Source of the DNA: Typha latifolia
Lineage: Eukaryota; Streptophyta; Magnoliopsida; Poales; Typhaceae
Assembly (NCBI GenBank): GCA_019914945.1
Contig: CM034113.1
Span: 2,542,001 to 2,606,000, forward strand
Reading direction: 5' to 3'
Length of the DNA stretch: 64,000 bases
Part shown: positions 35,501 through 47,540 of the stretch, piece by piece
How the letters are laid out: each line of letters starts with the position of its first letter
Numbering within the stretch: the first letter of the stretch is position 1
The notes under the pieces: generated by a model
The model's database searches: none
Told to the model about the DNA's origin: nothing
Seen by the model: the letters and a program-made list of their open reading frames with translations, nothing else
Made by a program: the position numbers and the translations under genes

Positions 35501-38187
35501 GCATAGAAGCATTTTATACTACAATGGGAATTAATTACCACAGATTGCATCATAAGAAAATTGAACAATATACCTCAATAGTGGTGGAAGTTGAGTTATG
35601 AATCCCATAATATTCTCACGAACCATGGATTTGTCGCTTTCTAATATCTTTTGGGCCTCTCCTAAAAAGGAAAGAAAACAGCCAATTAATTATGAGAAGA
35701 ATCAGTTGATTAATAATTCAATTGTACTGTTTATATACCATGCTCGTTAGATGACCAATTTTTAGCCACAAAGTTTTTGAAATGAATGCTTGCCACCTGG
35801 CGTACAGCCATGTCACAGGAACCATCCACAATGATCTGCAACAATCGGACCAAATGTTGTGGTGCATACTGAAACTGTGGAAAAGAAATTTTCCGTCAGT
35901 TTATATACGTAAAATACACCAGATACATGTGCACAGAAAGGACAGAAAGGAATAACATTACAATTTTCCCATTCAATATCCTTCAGCTTTTGTTAAGGAA
36001 TAACATTATTTACTTCATAATTTTGATCAACTAATGGAAATTGCCAGTAAATATGAGGCTATACGGCAACCTCATATGCGAAAAATATGGTCATCATACA
36101 AAAAAGCCAAGCCCCAGCAATTCCGGTCGACCTAATGTTGATACGTGGATGAGATCAGGACGACCAACTATATCGTTTTAGAAGTAGCACTAGACTAGCC
36201 TGACTAGGGCTCAGACCTGACTTTAAGAGAGAGAAAGAGAGAGGGAACAAAACAGCAATAGTTGACGCTTGTCGTTTGCAGTTTATCTATTAAGGGAAAA
36301 TCAGAACCTTAGAGCCAGAATATGGATGTACTTAAATAAGTACGGAATTCCAAGCTTCTCATTTGTGATGTTAAAGAACCCATTTAAAATTAGACATAAC
36401 CATACAACCAAGTGACCAACTGAAGTAGATTCTAGATAGTACAGTGAAATATAAGGAGATAACAAGGCACTCCATTTTTCTAAAACTTGGATTTAGTTTT
36501 TATTTTCAACGTGCCCTGGTGAGTGCTGGCCTAAACAATCTTGGTGGTTTCAATATCTTTTATCAAAGTCCCAAAAAAGAAAAGGAAACAAGAACCAATA
36601 AAAGAAATTTAAGAAGAAGAAAAAAGCAACATACTATCTGCTGCTCCACTCATCATACACATTGTTATCTAGGATCTTCACTTTTGACGTGTAGTTCATA
36701 ATCAGACATATTATTAACTACTAAAGTAAGATATGGAACACTTAACTATCAGTCAATTTAAGGTAAAAATAGTACATCAGAGGATTTTCACTAAACACTT
36801 ATATGAGTTTTTGACAGGAGATCTACATCCTCGGTAGCCCATGCTACTAGCATGGTTAATCATGAAAATGTTGTAGGTAATCATGATTCCCACAAAGTAA
36901 CACTAGAACTGAGATAGTGAAGAATGCTCCTATTGCTTACGTATCTCCAGTATTGCATTCCATATCTCAGATGGTGAAGAATGCTTGAATTGCATTAGAT
37001 GAAATAGAAAAACATATAACTCAAAGACCTGTTTGACATCATTTCAGTTGTATTTCTCTCCAAATATATAAAAACATGGAAGTGGATTCGGTGAACATGT
37101 CAGGATGCACTTCTTTAAGAATTATAGTAAGCTATTCGAATCCACTAATTCAACAATATGTACGGTAATTTTGAACTTCAGAGTCCATTTACACACTAAA
37201 ATATGATACAAGATGTTAAGGCAGTCATCTAAGAATAGCCTAGTTATATTTTATTTAATACTAGAGCCTAGGAATTAAGGTAGACGTTTTTCAAAGCAAT
37301 AGAGATCACGAGACTTAGTAGCAGATTAAGCAATCCCTTGAACGAAAGAGTGCAATTGTAAGTCAATCTTTTTAGTATTGATGAGCTGTATTGACACAAT
37401 AATCCTTCATAATTCAGATCGACTAGCATACACTAGCCAAACATTGTTACTATATTTACCCAGAGCCAACAAATACACTGAATAACCAGAGTAATGAATA
37501 TCATGATCAGATACCATTACAGATATATTAAAAGTAAAGTAACAAAAACGCATAAAATTCCATGAGAATAATTTAATGATCCAGCAAGCCTCAATTAGTT
37601 TGGACTAATCCCCAAGACTGTGTTTCTTAGGTCTATTTTAAATACACATAATCCCAACAATAGCAACATAGAAATAAGAGCATCTGAGCATGTAAGATGC
37701 GTTATTCCCACAATGCTTCGATTAGTCCTAATGGGGAAAAAGAAGGATTTGGGGAAGAAAAGCGCAATTTAAAGCATAATTAGATGTTAGCCAATCCCAA
37801 ATGGATGCGAAACTCATTGACAAGACAAAACATGAAGCGATAAGTTTCTCCAGATTAAAGAGAAACCAAGCCCACTACAAGGGGAAAATTTTCAACAGCA
37901 TCATTTTACTAGACGTTTAACAAGACTCAGATCATACGGATTCGATAAATACGACATAAAAACAAACGATATATGAAACAACTAAGAGTACTGTAACATG
38001 TCCTAATCCTCAGCAAATCAAACAGTAATCCGCACGTCCAACAGCAGCAGAAAACCTCATCCATCTATAGATTAAAACCAAAACGGAGGTAATTCACCTG
38101 ATTCAAGCTCTCCTCCGCTGCCTTCCGCTCGTCGGGAACGGGGCTAAGTGCGGCCCGAAGAACGACGGCAAGTCCTTGCAGATCCAT
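17546..38187 (-). CDS. SAD2: Importin-beta family nuclear transport receptor, importin-7/8 type (SAD2-like), 22 exons, complete
   Basis: Role (known): Ran-GTP-controlled import of proteins into the nucleus; Arabidopsis SAD2 affects ABA, UV-B, miRNA and trichome phenotypes. Exons on minus: 38187-38098, 35874-35739, 35661-35574, 34024-33869, 33162-33001, 32900-32716, 32632-32459, 31443-31298, 31174-31051, 30970-30790, 29492-29332, 29240-29199, 29126-29008, 28929-28731, 25802-25671, 23144-23041, 22897-22718, 20497-20358, 20263-20124, 19613-19456, 17921-17798, 17697-17546 (stop TGA). The sum is 3,093 nt, 1,030 residues, full family length. Seen: N-terminal importin-beta start ([28 protein letters not shown]); conserved blocks [64 protein letters not shown]; an acidic tract of Asp/Glu runs at about residues 895-965; and C-terminal [11 protein letters not shown]. 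Exon 12 is only 42 nt. Intron 11 appears to use a GC donor. No disruption seen. Confidence 0.96.
20952..21866. mobile_element. hAT element of the CAAGGTT/GATCGG family with a GC-rich internal insert (importin intron 17)
   Basis: The left end CAAGGTTCAATAAATCGGG and right end ...GATCCGGCAAACCATG match the ends at 3424-3990. The flanks taagagtg and caaaaatg agree at 5 of 8 positions (differences are transitions), an old target duplication. Unlike copy 1 it has about 450 extra bases (about 21240-21690) that are GC-rich and bounded by near-identical words GAGTTCACCGGAGTTAGA and GAGTTCACCAGAGCTAGA. Purine tracts with GAGAGA follow. No open frame with family resemblance is visible in the insert. 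Confidence 0.75.
26400..28555. repeat. hAT-like repeat with an internal tandem duplication (importin intron 14)
   Basis: The left end is TAAGGGTGGCATTTTTGACC. TGACACTCTTA ends occur at 27301 and again at 28555 (reverse TAAGAGTGTCA), so the termini are imperfectly inverted. The stretch from about 26938 to 27300 is repeated from 27301 with the same words (TCTCTCATGTTTAAAATGTG, TCTAATATCAATATTCTAGA, TGGGCTGAACTA, GATAATCAGGTTGTGATT). The second copy is interrupted by the element at 27619-28469 and resumes after it. No target duplication was seen for the outer element. Confidence 0.6.
27619..28469. mobile_element. 851-bp non-autonomous hAT-like element with verified empty site
   Basis: The target duplication gttgtgat is at 27611-27618 and 28470-28477. 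The ends are TAGAGGTGTAATCAAGCC and (reverse-complemented) TAGGGTTGTCAAAATAATTG. The subterminal zones carry AAGCTTGA and GAGCCGGCTCGAG words. The middle (27900-28320) is GC-richer with repeated GGAGGTGGAGCAGCGTGC-like motifs. The undisturbed tandem copy at about 27225-27240 supplies the pre-insertion sequence, which fixes both borders. Confidence 0.8.
29939..30745. repeat. Dispersed repeat, copy 2 (importin intron 10)
   Basis: Direct-orientation relative of 15785-16345, longer by about 300 bases around 30060-30370. It ends about 45 bases before exon 10. No coding potential and no clear inverted ends. Confidence 0.75.
34228..34330. repeat. CCTAGGC-type terminal sequence (importin intron 3)
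   Basis: GTTTTAAAAGGCGGCAGCGG then GTGGGTGGTCACCCCA, GTGCCTAGGC and AAGGTGGGCGAC, closely resembling 5945-6010. Probably the end of a DNA element; the AT-rich sequence to 34620 may be its body, but no second terminus is visible. Confidence 0.4.
34620..34858 (+). mobile_element. Possible LINE 3' tail
   Basis: A GT-rich non-coding block resembling plant LINE 3' ends, finishing TGAAACAGAGCTTTTGCC then TTTCTGTC and an A8 run. No reverse transcriptase remains, and target duplications are not clear. It could also be another degenerate insertion. Confidence 0.35.
37110..37310. repeat. CCTAGGC-type repeat, copy 2 (importin intron 1)
   Basis: Same order of words as 2755-2955 (TATAGTAAGCTATTCGAAT, AATATGTACGGTAATTTTGA, ACTAAAATATGATACAAGAT, GAGCCTAGGAATTAAGG, TTTTTCAAAGCAATAG). 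It is diverged from copy 1 and lies in the first importin intron. Confidence 0.45.
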
Positions 38188-38430
38188 GGCGACGAGACCC
38201 CGATGGAACCCACGGACTCCGACGCGATCGGGAGGCAATGGAGGAGGCGACCCTGGCTAGGGCTTCGGTCGCCTCACTAGGGTTTTCTCGGTAAGCGTAG
38301 AAGAGAGAGAGGGGGGGGCGAGAGAAGATTTAGCTCGTCTTGGATACAGAGAGACAGAAAAGGAGAGAGAGAGAGAGAGAGAGCCAAAGCTCGAGATCAA
38401 CTGGGTATTTAACCCTAGGGTTTGGTCAGG
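38188..38430 (-). promoter_or_regulatory. Importin gene 5' UTR and core promoter
   Basis: Reading toward the gene: telo-box AAACCCTAG at about 38423-38415, followed by TATA-like TTAAATAC at about 38412-38405, then a (TC)n tract (plus-strand GA run 38362-38382), another AAAACCCTA around 38285-38277, and the ATG at 38187. Telo-boxes plus pyrimidine tracts are common in plant housekeeping promoters. The likely transcription start is near 38375, giving a leader of about 190 nt. Predicted from sequence only. Confidence 0.45.
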
Positions 38431-41204
38431 TGTTAGCCGAAATCTAGTAAACAGTCGGATCCAAGCTGTCCAAACCGGTCCGGACTGGATCCGTCCTGCG
38501 ACTATAGTCAACTCACCTAAACGAAGTCTCCGCATAACGCAACCGCACGCATCGGAACGCCCAAAAAGAAATCGGACGGCGGCAATCAATCGTCCGCATA
38601 CGGATGACCCGGAGGATGAAGCCACAAGTTTTTACTGACTGCCGCACGTGCGCGGTTATTCTTGGGGATTGGATCCTGTGCAGCCTGGACTGTAGGAATC
38701 AAAATAAAGGTCAAAAAATATCTTAACTATTTTGGCAGCCAATCATTCGCCGGCACGCTGCCAGTCCTGATTATTGTGATCCGAGGGCATAAATTTGAAG
38801 CGATTCTCACAGTTAGAGGGAGGTGAGATAAAGGAGTGACAGCTGGTGGTCATTAAGTTGATGGAATCTGGAAGGTACTACGGGGGTTTGATGTAATGGA
38901 ACTACCAGGCTTTGGTTTCCTGAGCTGCTGACCAAAATAGGTTTATTTTTTAATTTATTTACTAAAATAAATTAACCTCAAATTTAAATATTAACGTGAG
39001 TTTATTTTATTGTAGTCATAATTAAACCGCCTAAATATTAACAGCATTTATTTTAAGCATTTTAGTTAGAGTCATTAGGAATAATTTATTTTGATTAATA
39101 AGTTTTAAAATAGACCTAGTTTGGTCAAAAACTCTCGGTTCCCTTCCTCCTTAATTTTTCAAACAGCTGGAGAAAGTATACATTTATTAGGAACCATCCA
39201 ACAAGATCATTTATGCTGCTTAATTTTAGACAGTTATGCAAGGATATTTAGTACTTTAAAATACATATATATTGATTTTTCTAGTAATTGTGGATAGATT
39301 TAACATAATAAGAGAGAATTAAGGGTGACTTGTCCATATGACTGGGAAGTCGGAAGTGGAGTTTAGATTGGAATTCTAAAATTTTGTTGATTGTAAGTAA
39401 GTAGTAAAAGTAAGTACATCAACTGGCGCACTTGAATAACATGTACTACTAGTAAAAAAAAAGGAGATTATGCCTTTTGGATGGACTTCGGAAGACGACG
39501 TAATACATATCAAACAACATCGTTCGGCACAAACAATAATATATTCACGGCGGTTAAAAAGGTACTGATATGAATGGTAGGAGTTTTTGACCAAACTATC
39601 CGGTCTTCTAAATTTCTTTCTATTGGAATGAATCACACATTCACACTCCAAATTTAATTTCAAAGAAATATATTTCATGCCATTTATAATAAGTTGAGTG
39701 TTTTGTGTATATGAAAATTTTATAAAATCGCAATCTATATTTTCTCTATTTTTAAATATTTTATAAATTTTTAACCCAAAAACTATTATTTGGTTTGGTA
39801 TTTTAATTTTAAAAAATTGTATTTTAAAAAACTAGTTAGATTCGTATGCAGTTCCATCTAATTTTACTATCATTGAAAATTTTAATTGATACAAAATAAT
39901 ATTATTAGTAGGAAAGAATAAATGCAAGACCAAGTCAAACTTAGCCGGACATAAAGTGTGTAGCTTAATTTATACAATAAGAAAGTTAGCTCTATAAATT
40001 TGTGTACTATTTTATTTTGTAAATTATTAGACTCATTACTGTACAAGAAGGATTTTGAAATTCAAGATGAGCACGATTGTTGAAGAGAGTTAGTCATATT
40101 CCAAAGATATTTCAATCGAGTTAGTTCATATGTTAGTCTATGAATAATGTAACTATGTGATGATTACTTTATGTCATTATTGCTACTTAATTATTAATTA
40201 TATACTACTAAACATTTTATTTATAATAGATTTCATGCTTAGTTATGACACATATTATCTTGATAATCATAATGTAAATAAGGTAATAGGAGACATGGCA
40301 TCACATATATCATTATTAGTGTAGTCCCAACTAGATAGTGTCCTCTCACCCACTCAGTCCGAGGTTAAGGGAGAGTATATTATATATATTATTATATTAG
40401 TGGTTTACACATGATGTCGTTAGCTAGTAGAACATTTAGGTGTTTACATTGCCTTTTTTAGAGACTAGTCTAAGATGATAGTAGAAAGATATTTGAGATG
40501 TAGGGTTATAGTTCTAGCAATACCTGATGATACACGATTAGGGTGTCAATTGAGCTGTGAGCTACTTTTTGCTATATGCGATGATTATGCTATGTGCGAT
40601 ATAGAGCAGTAATGATGATGGGCCTACAACTAGAATCCTTAATTTGATTATCACAGACAATTGGTCATATGCAACTTCGTCAAGCATATACGGGCGATAT
40701 TATCGCTAGATAACTATTCCTTCTTGTTATTATGTTTGCAATGTGAATTATGACATCATTGACATGGTTGCTACGTGGATAATGACACATTGAGCTATGA
40801 TGATATGCCATGTTCAGGAGCTGAAAGTTACTACAATGTGGGTGGAGAGACGGAAGGTGCTTGTGTTATGATTAAATGAAAGTTTATTACAAATTGCATT
40901 GTACATATTTACCTCAATATATTGATAGTTATGGTCATGCATTACTATTTATTATGCAACACATTATTCATAAACTATTATTGAATTATACTTGCTGGGC
41001 TATGTACTCACTGTCTTTTTGGTGAAAACATTTCAAAGTTAAATATGAATGATGCGGATATTAAGGAGTAGCAAATTTATTTTCTTATTAGTGTTGCTTG
41101 TTATTTTCTTCATAGTTAGACTTTAGCCCATGCGAAGGTTTTATCTTTTAAATTTGTATATGGACATATATTCCTAGAGGCTTGATTTGTCACTGAAGTT
41201 TACT
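38431..41204. other. Gene-free region right of the importin gene
   Basis: 38431-38928 is moderately GC-rich promoter-flank sequence; 38929-39127 is a small MITE. 39128-41204 is AT-rich. The stretch 40900-41160 (GCTGGGCTATGTACTCACTG and onward) is reminiscent of LTR-retrotransposon non-coding ends, but no LTR pair, primer site or protein was found. Confidence 0.4.
38929..39127. mobile_element. Small AT-rich MITE
   Basis: The left end TGACCAAAATAGGTTTATTTT and the right end (reverse complement TGACCAAACTAGGTCTATTTT) are inverted repeats about 21 bp long with few mismatches. The interior has no coding capacity. The target duplication is not obvious, so the superfamily is undetermined. Confidence 0.6.
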
Positions 41205-41335
41205 GAAACTAAATCTCTCCGTAAGAAAAACAATGATTATATGGTAATGAGAGAAAAAAAATGAGTGAAAGAGAGCAAGAGAGAGAGAAATTGAGAAGAA
41301 AGAGCGCGCACAAGAGAGAGATTGCAAACTATGGT
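41205..41335. repeat. Fragment of the CAAGGTT/GATCGG hAT family
   Basis: CTAAATCTCTCCGTAAGAAA then CAATGATTATATGGTAA and GAGAGA tracts match the right-central part of the copy at 20952-21866 (about 21705-21810). Both termini are missing. Confidence 0.55.
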
Positions 41336-41796
41336 AGAATTATTGTACAAATTCATGGTAAGTTGATGGTGAAAATTCAGGAGTAGTCATGATAGAATGA
41401 GGTTGCGAAAGTTAGCGATTTATAGCTCTAATACCGTATAAGAAGAATAAGAAAGGGGAAAAACCTGGTTGAATGAGATACCAAGCCTCTTTCCATTAAT
41501 CACTACTTATACATATTTGATACAACAAAATTGAGTAAAGCATGGAAAATAAAGTATTCTATTTGTTATAGATTTGAATAGGTAGAGTCAAAGTTGGAAA
41601 TAATCTTCATAGGAGATCTACTAGCTGATTTATTATTGATATTGAGTGGGAGTTGGAACATAATTAACAAATTAGTGGATCGTAAACACTTATAAACCCC
41701 CTAGACAATCTATCATCCAAATGTTTAAGTTTCATCTCTTGCTAGCACTACCCCATAGTTAACTACTACATCAATAGATTATGTCGGCGACTTATT

Positions 41797-42785
41797 TGAA
41801 AAAACAAAACTTAGACACTTGTATGAATCTAAATCTTATGCAATGATTCCAACAATTTGCTTAAATAGATATATGAAATAAATATCAAAGTGCAAAGCAA
41901 GGATGAATACCATGAATTTTACGTGAAAAAACTCAAACAGAAAAAAAAAACCACGGATTCAAACTCGGATCAAAATCAATTACTAAACTTGTAGTAGTTA
42001 TAAGACTGACTTACAAAGTAACCCGTCAATCTCCATGACTTTATTTTACTCAGTCTTACTTACTAGAATCTGCGATTCACCGTTTTCTGTGATTAATCTC
42101 CAATCTTAGTAGCCCTCGAGATTGATCATTCATCTAGATGACTATTAAGATTAAAGCTTGGTGTGTTGAAAAAGAGACGAACCTTATTGATGCAAGAACG
42201 TTGTAACTCCAAAAAAAATTTTTCAAAAGTAATCACCAACTCTCCCCTAAGGTAAAGACATCTCAACCCTTATATAGGTTAATAAGATAAAATCAAATCC
42301 AAGTTAGTAAGTTTTACCGAAATCCAAACTTATCATGTTCAGAAGGGGTGTTCAAATGTGACCCTAGTGCATTCGAACATGTTGACTTATTTTTCACAAA
42401 CACATTTGAACGCATAAATACACCCCTCTATATGTGTGAATACACTGTGAACGCATGCAAAGTGCATTTAAGCGACCAATACATCACATCTGTATGTGCG
42501 AATGCACTGTGAACATATGCAGGGTGCATTTAAATGACCAATACACTATTTCTGTATGTGCAACGCCTAAGCTAGCGTTCGAACGGCTGAAACACCATCT
42601 CTGTATGTGCAAACGTCTAAGTTTGTGATCCAAGTGCGTTCGAACACGATGCAAACATAGTGACTTGTTTTGTCTGGATTTTAAAATCTTCAATTCGAAT
42701 ACTTTCAAAACTTGTAAAAATGCTCATGTACATGTATAAACGTATTTAGATTATTTTGTACATATTTGTTAACACTACAAAAACA
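41797..42785 (-). mobile_element. Solo LTR-like copy, TTCGAACGC family, copy 1
   Basis: Matches the clean solo LTR at 51492-52491 along its length: TGAAAAAAC start, AACATG/ACGTGAAAAAAC then CCACGGAT, AAACTCGGATCAAAA, TAGTTATAAGACTGAC, CCTCGAGATTGAT, repeated TCGAACGC words, and AACACTACAAAAACA at the right. No convincing 5-bp duplication (ttatt and tgttt differ), so it is older. No internal retrotransposon genes adjoin it. Confidence 0.65.
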
Positions 42786-43504
42786 TGTTTCATAGTACAT
42801 CGCTACAAATTGGTCATCAAATCATTATGATGGTTGGTATCATTGTTGATGATGTCACTTTTGCTCATTCAATGGTTATAAAATATACTCAAGACATATG
42901 AATGAATGTACCTCTCTTTACTCTGGTTATAAAATATACTCCGTCAGAAAACCTAGAACTCTCTAAATGTAGAGCTTGATCTCCCTTGTGTTCTCTTGAG
43001 TTGCATCTATTCCCAAAACCTCTAGTACTCTTCTATAAACCTCGGAAATAAATATAGTTCTTGCTAAAATTTGTAAAATAAGTCCAATACTATTTCATAG
43101 TAAAAACTACCTAAATAAAAATTTGTTCAATACAATCATTCTATGATCAAGATACACTTCTCCCCTAAAATTAAAAAAGTTCATGCAAACATAAAAATAC
43201 CTGTGAAATTCAAGTGTATATAAACATAATTAATTTATGATACAATAAATAATTAATTTATTAAATTGATTTTTTTCAAGTAAAGTTGTATCACACATAA
43301 TTTTCAACACCTTAGACATGAGCAGAGCTAAGTGGCAAAGATATTTAACAAATCTCATAGTAGTCAAGTAAGATTTTCAATGAGATCCTACTAAAGATAA
43401 GTTCTAGATAATATATCTTTTTCAATAAAGCTCAAATATGACGACTCATGTGAAAAGTAAGCAAGTCAAGCATATGATCCAAACATGATATTTGATAATG
43501 AGGC

Positions 43505-46500
43505 TACGGGTAGCAAAACTTGACTCGACCCGATAATCCGACACGATAACCTGACTGTTAATCGGGTTTGGGTTTAGGTTAATCGGGTTCGGGTCATAAA
43601 AGGGTCAACCCGCCTAACCCGATTATTAATCGGGTCGTGTTCAGGTTTATACCTCTGACCCGCTTGACCCGTTTAACCCGTTTAAGTAAACGGGTCGGTC
43701 GACCTGCCAACCTGCCAACCCGCCACACACACATATATGATATATATTCTAAATTTTTAATTTGACCAAAATACCCTAATACCCTAAAACCCAAGTCACC
43801 CAAATCTAAACCTCAATCCTCGCGTAAGCTCCCCCTCACGCCGCCCGACGACACCTTGCGGCGGCGTCGATCTCCTCCCTCATGCCGCCCAAGGACACAC
43901 AAGCTCCTCGCGTGAGCTCCCCCCTCACGTCGGCCAACGACACTTGCGGGCTGCGGCAGCGTCTGATCTCCCCCCTCACGCCGCCCGAGGACACCCGAGC
44001 TCCTCGCGTGAGCTCCCCCCTCATGCCGCCTGATGACACCTGCGGGCTGCGGTAGCGTCTGATCTCCCCCCTCACGTTGCCCGAGGGCACCCGTGGCGTC
44101 TAATCTCCCCCCTCACGCCACCTGAGCTCACTGATCCGGTGATCCTCGAGCTCCTCGTGCCGCTGGACATCGAGCTCCTCACGCCGCCGGACACCCGAGC
44201 TTCTAAATTTATAATAGATTGAGGTTCTAAACTTCTAATACATTTTAGTCATGATATTTTTCAGATTTATTTTTAATTTTAAAAGGCAAAGTTTTATCTT
44301 TAATTCACCATGATCTGTACTTATCTTTAATACATTTTGCCTCATTTTGAAGTCTTTGTATCTCATGGAAACATTTTATGATCTAAGAAATTTTAGCTCA
44401 TCCTGTAGGTTTTAAAGTAAGGTATGTCTTTAAGCACATAACTAATTTGGCTATGTAATTGTAGACGAATCAATAAAAGAGTAAGAAACTCAAAAGCATT
44501 AGTTGGTTCAATTTCCTGCTTGTGTTGCTCGACCATGTTCCAAGAATGCGATGGTGCTTGGCCATGTCCGTGACCTATAATTATAACACTGCATTTTCCT
44601 AACCTATAATTATCCTCAACACCTCATTCACTTTGGAGTACAAATGCATCTCATCAACAACAACATGGTGCTATCATATGGCATATGTTTGATTTTTTTT
44701 ATTATTCTAATTATTCACAATTAGGGTCAAGGTTACACTTCCGTGGAATGATTATCTTAGCATAGCTATAGTAATACTTGTAGAGCAGTAGAGGTCCAAT
44801 CCAGATTCTTGCAGAAATCAATACATTAGTGATGGAATATATATGCTAGTGACAGACATTAGATCCATGTCAGAGATACTATTTTACTGTATTATTTTTT
44901 TAGTTACTGATTATTTGTTTAATTACTAATTATTATTTAGTTACTTATTATATATTTGTTTAATTACTGATTATTGTTTAGTTACTTATTATATTTTTTT
45001 AATTACTGATGATTGTTTAGTTACTTATTTTATAGTATTATTTTTTTAATTTCTTGTTAGATCTATTTAGTCAAGTCTATCTCACTTGATTTTAGTTCAA
45101 TTTAATTTAGTTTCATAGCTTTGGTTCCATGTTATGATATTATTTCTCTTACTCTCATTTTAGTTATGGGTGATGATAGTGTGGAGATATTTCCTAAAGA
45201 TGGAGAAAATATTTGTGAGGAGGTTCCTCCTCCTATAGTATGTGGAGAGAATTCTAGCAGTAAAGAAAAAAAAAACATCTAGTGTTTAGAAAGTGTTTAC
45301 GAAACTACCAAAAGGAGAAGGATTAAAGAGAGCCACATGCAAATTGTGTTGTGTTATATACATATCAGATAGTAAGTATGGGACTGAAAATATGAAACGT
45401 CGTATATCTGTATGCCCAAAGTTGAAAACTAAAGATATATGCCAATTATTCTTTGCCAAATCAGAAGAATCAATGTCTTTACAAGTTTCTAAGTTTGATT
45501 AGGAGAAATACCGTGAATTGATGACAATAACAATTGTTAAGCATGAATTGCCTTTTCAATTTGTTGATTATGAAGGAGTTAGAATATTGCACAGTTACTT
45601 ATGTGATGAGATTAAACATATTAGTAGAAATACAACTAAGGTAGATGTTTTGAAAATATACAGAAGGGAGAAGAATAAACTCAAAGATTGGTTATATTCT
45701 ATTCTTAGAAGAATCAGTCTAACATCTGACTTGTAGACCTCCATAACAAGAATAATGGGGTAAAACTGAAAAGATTTGCAACTTTTTGAAGTTGTTTTAT
45801 AATGTTACATCTCTATTTTCTGGATCTATATACCCTACAGCAAATTTGTACTTTTCTAATGTGGTTTTGATCTAATTGAATATAATGGAAGGCATGCGAA
45901 TCTCAATATAGCCACACAGATGAATGTGAAGTTTGAAAAATATTAGAAACAATACAGTATTATTTTAGCGATTGCTATCATTCTAGATCCACGATTCAAA
46001 ATACATTTTGTGTAATTGTCAAACAACAAACTCTCAAAATACATTTTTAAGAGTTGGAACTTTGTTATAAACTCTATTGTATGGGTTTTGTTATCATGAA
46101 TTATTAGGATTGCAATTTTGATATTGTATAAGTTTTGAGTTGAAAATGTATTATTTTGTTTGTATGAATGTATGACACTTTTTAAGGGTTGGAACTTTGT
46201 TCTAAACTCTATTGTAATTTTGATGTTGTATGAGTTTTGAGTTAAAAATAGGTTATTTTATTTGTGTAATACATCATTTATATATAATAAATTAGTAAAT
46301 ATTAAATTTTATATAGGATTTATATTAAACGGGTTAGACGGGTTGTGTTAACGGGTTGGGTTAACATGACCCGTTTAAGTATACGGGTTAGACGGGTTGT
46401 GTTAGCGTGTCGTGTTAACTTAACTCGTTTATTAAACGGGTTAGGCGAGTCGTGTCATGTTACCCGTTTATTAATCTGGTCGTGTTCATGTTTACCAAAT

Positions 46501-46625
46501 GCAACCCGTTTAATAATCGAGTCGTGTTCGTGTCAAGGTAATATTGACCCAACCCGAATCTGACCCGACCCGACCCGACCCGACCCGACCCGAATCCGCT
46601 TAACCCGACCCGATTGCCACCCCTA
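43505..46625 (+). mobile_element. hAT transposon relic of 3.1 kb with TA(C/G)GGGT ends
   Basis: The ends TACGGGTAGCAA and (reverse) TAGGGGTGGCAA are inverted. The flanks aatgaggc (43497-43504) and aacgaggc (46626-46633) are a 7/8 target duplication. The subterminal regions are packed with ACGGGTT/CGACCC words, including a CCCGA pentamer run at about 46562-46592. A GC-rich block of two to three direct repeats of about 90-110 bp lies at 43818-44120. A decayed transposase follows from about 45160. The element is clearly hAT but cannot encode a full protein. Confidence 0.82.
45166..46060 (+). pseudogene. RICESLEEPER-type hAT transposase remnant with BED finger
   Basis: A BED zinc-finger region is read as FTKLPKGEGLKRATCKLC and YISDSKYGTENMKRRISVCP at 45293-45420. 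A helical segment follows (YRELMTITIVKHELPFQFVD, GVRILHSYLCDEIKHISRN). Short relics near 45980 read ILDPRFKIHF, the landmark before the DUF4413 end. Stops after SVSKFD and DL, large deletions, and loss of the hATC domain make it inactive. Confidence 0.75.
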
Positions 46626-46633
46626 AACGAGGC

Positions 46634-47140
46634 TCAAGCATATGACATATATATTAAGTCTCCAGATAAAATACTATACTATCCATTCTTATCCTAAACT
46701 ATATTCTTCCTCTATTCGTCACAAATTGACAAGTGCAACAAAATAACAATAAATTAGCGAGTTGAAGTGAAAAGATCTCACAAAAGAATGAAGATTTTGT
46801 TGTTTAAATAATTTTAAATCAATGCAAACACAATAAATGTGAAACTCACTTGAAAAGACAAGACTTCAATGGTCAAAACAATGGTAAAAACCGAGTCAAG
46901 ATTACATAAATCAAGGCATCAAATCTAATCACAAAATAAAAATCTAATACGAGATTTCAAGTCTGTAAGTTTTGTCAATCACATACATTTCTAATTTGAT
47001 CAATGAGCCTTTTAAACTCAAATAAAAAAAATATTATACTCAAATCATATAATCTAGCACTAATCCTTTGATGCATGACATTAAGCACCAACCATGGTAT
47101 ATCCTTTAACGTAGGTCAATATATGATTTGTTATAATTTA
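46634..47140. other. AT-rich spacer
   Basis: Between the hAT element and the LTR fragment. No gene or recognisable repeat seen. Confidence 0.4.
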
Positions 47141-47540
47141 GTGTTGGTAAATATGTATAAAATATTCAAAGTATATATATATATATATATATATATATGA
47201 GGATATCTATAAGTTTTAATAAGATTTGGTTTAAAATTTTTCAAGATTTAAAGCATTTAAGTCATTGCGTTTAAACCGCGTTTGCGCACATAGAGAGCTT
47301 ATATTGGTCGTTTGAACGCATCGCACTCTACAGACGTTCATACATACAAAAGTGGTGATTTGGTCATTCGAAAGCACCCTATAGTCGTTTACAGTGCGTT
47401 TACATATAGAGAGATCATCGTTTGGCTGTTCGAATATACTCTGGGACCGTTCGAACACAATTGCGGAACTTCACAAAATTTGGAATTTCATGAGACCTGA
47501 TTTGAAAAGATATTGACCTTATTTTGAAGAGATATTAGCT
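47141..47540 (+). mobile_element. Truncated LTR of the TTCGAACGC family, opposite orientation
   Basis: Starts AGTGTTGGTAAATATGTATAAAATATT, the reverse of the 52,450-52,490 end of the solo LTR, passes an (AT)n run at 47166-47198, then repeats GTTTGAACGC, GTTCGAACAC and TCTACAGACG words. Similarity fades around 47500-47540. About 40 percent of a full LTR. Confidence 0.6.

Noticed and set aside
38257..38625. 122-residue minus-strand frame upstream of the importin ATG
   Set aside because: Overlaps the telo-box, TATA-like and (TC)n promoter/leader features; no homologue recognised.
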